A DNA stretch of 9,935 nucleotides from Planctomycetaceae bacterium (GTDB taxonomy: Bacteria; Planctomycetota; Planctomycetia; Pirellulales; Thermoguttaceae): positions 1-9,935 of the forward strand of contig JAISQH010000066.1 of the NCBI GenBank assembly GCA_031274385.1, read 5' to 3'. Each line of letters begins with the position of its first letter. Within the stretch, counting starts at the first letter, position 1. Shown here piece after piece: positions 6,728 through 9,935 of this stretch. The notes under the pieces were generated by a model that was not told where the DNA came from, did not search any database, and worked only from the letters and a program-made list of their open reading frames with translations. Position numbers and translations under genes: made by a program.

Positions 6728-6755
6728 TTGTTTTATCTTTCCGGTGTGTTAAAAT
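6728..6755 (+). promoter_or_regulatory. Candidate sigma-70-like promoter for the SNF2 gene
   Basis: TTGTTT (6728-6733) and TAAAAT (6750-6755) are separated by 16 bp. Transcription would start near 6762, giving a leader of about 50 nt before ATG 6811 and making the TTG at 6757 unusable as a start. In AT-rich DNA such matches are common, so support is weak. Confidence 0.3.
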
Positions 6756-6810
6756 ATTGCTTCGGATTTTACCCGAATCAATCACCCTTTTCAATTTTTC
6801 AATCAATTTC

Positions 6811-9687
6811 ATGACCGCTGCAAAATTTCAATCGAATTCATCCGTCCAAACGAAGAAAAATAATGTCGGTAACATTTCCCGAAAAACTCCGCCAAAACCG
6901 CCAACAAAACGTACAGAAAAACTCACTTTGTATGACCGGCTTTCGCATCTGACCTATCGGCAGGCTTGCGATCTTCTCGGAACCGAAGGCGCCGTCTTGT
7001 TGCGAAGAGCGTATTCTTTCAGCGAACTCAACATCAAAGATGATGTGTATCTCGGAGAAGACTTGTTTCGGTTGTCAATTCATGAAACATGGATCGAACC
7101 TTCAACCGTAACCATTATGCTTGCCGACAAATCGAAACATAAACTCGCCCTCTCCTGTTCCTGCTGCAATCCGACAAAAGAAACCAACCGGCATTGCGAA
7201 CATATCGCAGCAACTCTCTCGTTCCTACTCGAAGAAAAATCACTCATCGGATTGGCTGAAACTCCTGATCTTGAAACACCGCCGGAACTCTTGTCGCCGA
7301 AAAAATTACATCAACGGGCGTTACACGAACGCGAAGAACGCGCTAAAACAGAACACTTTCGAATTAAAACGGACAATAAAGAACAACCCTGGACAGATTA
7401 TCTTGTTGCCAGTGAAATTTCCGGTAAAACATATCGGGTTGCTCTGCGCGGTACGGAATTGGGTGATTCCTATTGTTCTTGTCCCGATTTCAAAACAAAC
7501 CGGCTCGGAACTTGCAAACACATTTTACATCTGTTGCATCGCTGTAAAAAAAATTTCGACGAAAAAACGCTCAAAAAACCCTACGTCAATAAAGAAACCA
7601 TCGTCTATCTTCAATACGGCGAACACCGGACACTGCATCTCGCATTGCCGGATAAAATTGTTCAAAGCGATAACGAAAATTGTGTTGAAGCGAAAAAAAT
7701 AACGAAACCATTTCTCAACAAACCGATTAACGACATCAAAGGACTCTTAAAAGCCGTAGCGAAATTGGAATCGCTCGATATTCCTGTGACAATTTATCCC
7801 GACGCCGATCAATGGATTCAGGAACGGATTTTCAAGGATCGTATGAAAAAGTTGGTTGCGGAAATCCGGGCAAATCCCAAAGAACATCCGTTACGAAAAA
7901 CTTTGCTCAATGTCGAATTATTACCGTACCAACTTGATGGAATTGCGTTTGTTGTCGGAGCGGGTCGCGCGATTTTAGCCGACGATATGGGACTGGGCAA
8001 AACAATTCAGGGAATCGGTGTTGCCGAACTTTTAGCACGAGAAATCGATGTCAAAAAAGTTTTAATCATCTGCCCTGCTTCTGTTAAGGCGCAATGGCGA
8101 TCCGAAATTGCCAAATTTGCTCCGCATCGCAGTTCGCAACTTGTTCTCGGCGGAGCCGGCGAACGTTTCGATCAATATGGCAACAATATCTTCTTTACCA
8201 TTTGCAATTACGAACAGGTTCTTCGTGACATTCTTCCGATTGAGCAAACTCGTTGGGATTTGATCATTCTCGACGAAGGACAGCGTATCAAAAATTGGGA
8301 AGCGAAAACGACCAGAACCATCAAAGCACTCAGTTCGCCGTACGTTTTGGTTTTAAGCGGAACACCAATGGAAAATCGGATCGACGAACTTTATTCTGTT
8401 GTCCAATTTGTTGATGATCGGCGATTGCTTCCGGCATATCGTTTTTTTCACCGGCATCGGATTGTTGAAGATTCGGGACGCATTGCCGGTTACAAAAACC
8501 TTGACGATCTGCGCGAACAACTCAAACCAATTTTGTTGCGCCGAACAAAAGAATCCGTACAGATTGATTTACCCGAACGCACAACGGAAGTGGTTCGGAT
8601 TACTCCGACTGAGGAACAGTCGGCGATTCATGCAGGACACATGCTGACGGTTGCGAGTATTGTCGGCAAGAAGTATCTGACCGAAATGGATATTTTACGA
8701 TTACAAAAAGCACTTCTTGCGGCGCGAATGAGCGCGGACAGTACGTTTCTTGTTGACAAAAAAGAACCGGGGTATTCGAGCAAATTGGATCGTCTCAAAG
8801 AATTACTTGAAGAATTATTGTCCGAATATGACCGCAAAATCGTTCTGTTTTCAGAGTGGACAACGATGCTGAATTTGATTGAGCCGATTCTTCAACGGAA
8901 CAAGGCAAACTATGTCCGGCTTGACGGTTCCGTAACGCAAAAGAAGCGTCAGGTTCTTGTTCGGGAATTTACCGACAACCCGGATTGCCGTGTTTTTCTG
9001 ACGACGAACGCCGGTTCGGTCGGTTTGAATCTTCAGGCTGCCAACACGGTTGTTAATGTCGATTTGCCTTGGAATCCGGCAATTTTGGAACAGCGAATCG
9101 GTCGTGCCCATCGGATGGGACAGCAACGGCATGTTCAGGTGTTTATTCTTGTCACTGAAAACACGATTGAAGAACAGATGCTCGGAACGATTTCAGCGAA
9201 ACACGATTTGGCTCTTGCGGCACTTGATATGGGCAGCGATGTCAACGAAGTGATGATGAGTTCAGGAGTCGAAGAATTAAAGCGTCGGCTCGAAGTTCTT
9301 CTCGGTTCAAAACCGGCGGCTCCGGTCGATCAATCTCAGTTACATTCGTTAACCACATTACCGCACGAAATGGAAATTGATCAACCGCAAAGGCAAGAAC
9401 AAATCGCTCAAGCCGGCAGTGAGATGCTCCATTCCGTGTTCCAATTTGCCGGTACGCTGCTCGGAACGTTGTCACCGAAATCCGAAAGTTCCGGCAATAC
9501 AATTTCCGAACAAATTTTGCCGAACATTCAAAAAACGGTTGCTGATGCGATTCGGGTTGAATCTGACGCGGACGGCAAAACCCGATTATCATTAACGTTA
9601 CCGGAACGTCCCGTTCTGGAAGAACTCATGCAAAACGCCGTCCAACTGTTCAATTCTTTCATCACTCCGAAACAAAACAAAGAATAA
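6811..9687 (+). CDS. SWI2/SNF2-family DNA-dependent ATPase with two SWIM zinc fingers
   Basis: The 958-aa product is a cytoplasmic double-stranded-DNA translocase of the HepA/RapA-like group, probably remodelling protein-DNA complexes such as RNA polymerase or repair intermediates. Residues 1-40 are basic and low-complexity. Two SWIM fingers (CxC...CxH) follow: C116/C118 with C129/H131, and C222/C224 with C235/H237. The SNF2 core has LLPYQLDGIAF (370-380), Walker A DDMGLGKTIQ (391-400), CPASVKAQW, DEGQ (488-491), SGTPMENRIDELYSV (516-530) and LRRTK. The helicase C domain shows IVLFSEWTTM, RLDGSV, TTNAGSVGLNLQ, NPAILEQRIGRAHRMGQ and VTENTIEEQM. The last ~125 residues (from about 830) are a polar extension that I do not recognise. 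ATG 6811 is chosen over an in-frame TTG at 6757 because the extra 18 residues look unstructured and overlap a candidate promoter region. All ATPase motifs appear intact. No methyltransferase, nuclease or phage gene is adjacent, so a defence role is unsupported. Confidence 0.9.
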   Translation: MTAAKFQSNSSVQTKKNNVGNISRKTPPKPPTKRTEKLTLYDRLSHLTYRQACDLLGTEGAVLLRRAYSFSELNIKDDVYLGEDLFRLSIHETWIEPSTVTIMLADKSKHKLALSCSCCNPTKETNRHCEHIAATLSFLLEEKSLIGLAETPDLETPPELLSPKKLHQRALHEREERAKTEHFRIKTDNKEQPWTDYLVASEISGKTYRVALRGTELGDSYCSCPDFKTNRLGTCKHILHLLHRCKKNFDEKTLKKPYVNKETIVYLQYGEHRTLHLALPDKIVQSDNENCVEAKKITKPFLNKPINDIKGLLKAVAKLESLDIPVTIYPDADQWIQERIFKDRMKKLVAEIRANPKEHPLRKTLLNVELLPYQLDGIAFVVGAGRAILADDMGLGKTIQGIGVAELLAREIDVKKVLIICPASVKAQWRSEIAKFAPHRSSQLVLGGAGERFDQYGNNIFFTICNYEQVLRDILPIEQTRWDLIILDEGQRIKNWEAKTTRTIKALSSPYVLVLSGTPMENRIDELYSVVQFVDDRRLLPAYRFFHRHRIVEDSGRIAGYKNLDDLREQLKPILLRRTKESVQIDLPERTTEVVRITPTEEQSAIHAGHMLTVASIVGKKYLTEMDILRLQKALLAARMSADSTFLVDKKEPGYSSKLDRLKELLEELLSEYDRKIVLFSEWTTMLNLIEPILQRNKANYVRLDGSVTQKKRQVLVREFTDNPDCRVFLTTNAGSVGLNLQAANTVVNVDLPWNPAILEQRIGRAHRMGQQRHVQVFILVTENTIEEQMLGTISAKHDLALAALDMGSDVNEVMMSSGVEELKRRLEVLLGSKPAAPVDQSQLHSLTTLPHEMEIDQPQRQEQIAQAGSEMLHSVFQFAGTLLGTLSPKSESSGNTISEQILPNIQKTVADAIRVESDADGKTRLSLTLPERPVLEELMQNAVQLFNSFITPKQNKE

Positions 9688-9720
9688 TTGGGCGTCTGTC
9701 ATAAAGATTATGTTTTTTTG

Positions 9721-9735
9721 ATTTCAATTTGAAAT
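9721..9735. repeat. Short palindrome downstream of the SNF2 gene
   Basis: ATTTCAA and TTGAAAT flank a single T, preceded by a run of seven T at 9712-9718. The stem lies 33 bases after the stop codon. It lacks GC content and a loop, so it is a poor terminator candidate; nothing better is visible before the right repeat arm. Confidence 0.3.
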
Positions 9736-9763
9736 GCTCGCAAAATAATTTGTTGCGCACAAA

Positions 9764-9779
9764 AGCGCAAAGAACACAA
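9764..9779 (-). repeat. Fragmentary CTTTGCG-like repeat beside the right arm
   Basis: The minus strand reads TTTGTGTTCTTTGCGC, a diverged echo of the CTTTGCGTCTTTGCGC block, located about 14 bases before the right arm and in the same orientation as it. The neighbouring TTGCGC...GCGCAA could form a 6-bp hairpin. It may be an older, eroded copy. Confidence 0.4.
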
Positions 9780-9792
9780 AGAGGATATTTTA

Positions 9793-9910
9793 GGTAACTG
9801 TCTATTTTATTTTTTTAGGATTGCGCGCAAAGACGCAAAGAAATTCAAGGTTGGTTTTAACTTGTTCTGTTTTTGACGGTGTTCATTATTATTTTACTCA
9901 AGGAAGATTT
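9793..9910 (-). repeat. Right arm of the ~120-bp inverted repeat
   Basis: It is the reverse complement of 1-120, with the terminal motif at its inner edge (GGTAACTGTCTATTTTA, 9793-9809) and the AAATCTTC end at its outer edge (9910). Like the left arm it has the extra outer ~55 bp missing from the copy at 6477-6542. The two arms face each other across about 9.67 kb. Confidence 0.9.
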
Positions 9911-9932
9911 TTATAACTTCATGTTATAAAAA
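9908..9932. repeat. 10-bp AT-rich hairpin at the outer edge of the right arm
   Basis: TTTTTATAAC (9908-9917) and GTTATAAAAA (9923-9932) form a perfect stem around the 5-nt loop TTCAT. It overlaps the last bases of the repeat arm. Whether the left arm has the same flank cannot be seen because the window begins at its first base. Confidence 0.6.
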
Positions 9933-9935
9933 ATA

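Noticed and set aside
6757..6810. TTG start giving an 18-residue longer SNF2 protein
   Set aside because: The ATG at 6811 is available, the extra residues add no motif, and the TTG directly follows a possible -10 box.
6811..9687. DISARM-like or other defence system based on the SNF2 protein
   Set aside because: No methyltransferase, DUF1998-type protein, phospholipase D or other partner is present; SNF2 plus SWIM alone is common in non-defence contexts.
1..9910. Composite transposon carrying the glycan genes
   Set aside because: There is no transposase or integrase in the window, the arms are only ~120 bp and non-coding, and the same repeat occurs inside the segment, so an interspersed repeat family explains the data better.

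Overview
The window looks like accessory-type DNA from a moderately AT-rich member of the Planctomycetota, probably a gut or sediment lineage near Pirellulales/Thermoguttaceae. The phylum call is inference. It rests on an exported Cys-type sulfatase, a small lipoprotein with a carboxypeptidase-regulatory-like beta domain of the kind abundant in planctomycetes, a possible DUF1559-type C-terminal fragment, and the absence of clear Shine-Dalgarno sites. No rRNA, tRNA, CRISPR array or transposase gene was recognised.

Layout. Positions 1-120 are one arm of a long inverted repeat whose partner lies at 9793-9910, so almost the whole window sits between two facing copies. Directly after the left arm, 112-237 is the 3' end of a broken coding sequence with no start. 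It is followed by a plus-strand pair: a secreted sulfatase (280-1623) and a small lipoprotein (1666-2103). The two spacers in this row (remnant to sulfatase, sulfatase to lipoprotein) are both exactly 42 bp and carry the same 13-mer, CAACCAACCTATT, at the same distance from the stop and from the next start. A convergent, hairpin-bearing gap separates these genes from a large minus-strand secreted glycoside hydrolase, probably GH106 (alpha-L-rhamnosidase)-like (2216-5875).

The 935-bp region 5876-6810 is divergent and almost entirely non-coding. It holds a 413-bp MITE-like element (6065-6477) with 19-bp perfect terminal inverted repeats around a 254-bp nested palindrome, then two more copies of the CTTTGCG-type repeat that also makes up the long inverted-repeat arms. 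The MITE ends and the CTTTGCG repeats share one terminal motif (AAAATAGACAGTTAC), seen seven times in the window. Finally, 6811-9687 encodes a SWI2/SNF2 ATPase with two N-terminal SWIM zinc fingers, followed by the right repeat arm.

How the genes may work together. The sulfatase and the rhamnosidase-like enzyme are both exported and would fit desulfation and cleavage of a sulfated, deoxyhexose-containing polysaccharide, with the lipoprotein as a surface partner of unknown role. The SNF2 protein is cytoplasmic and shows no obvious functional link to them. I did not find a convincing new defence or mobile system. The most novel features are the repeat architecture and the duplicated 42-bp intergenic leader.
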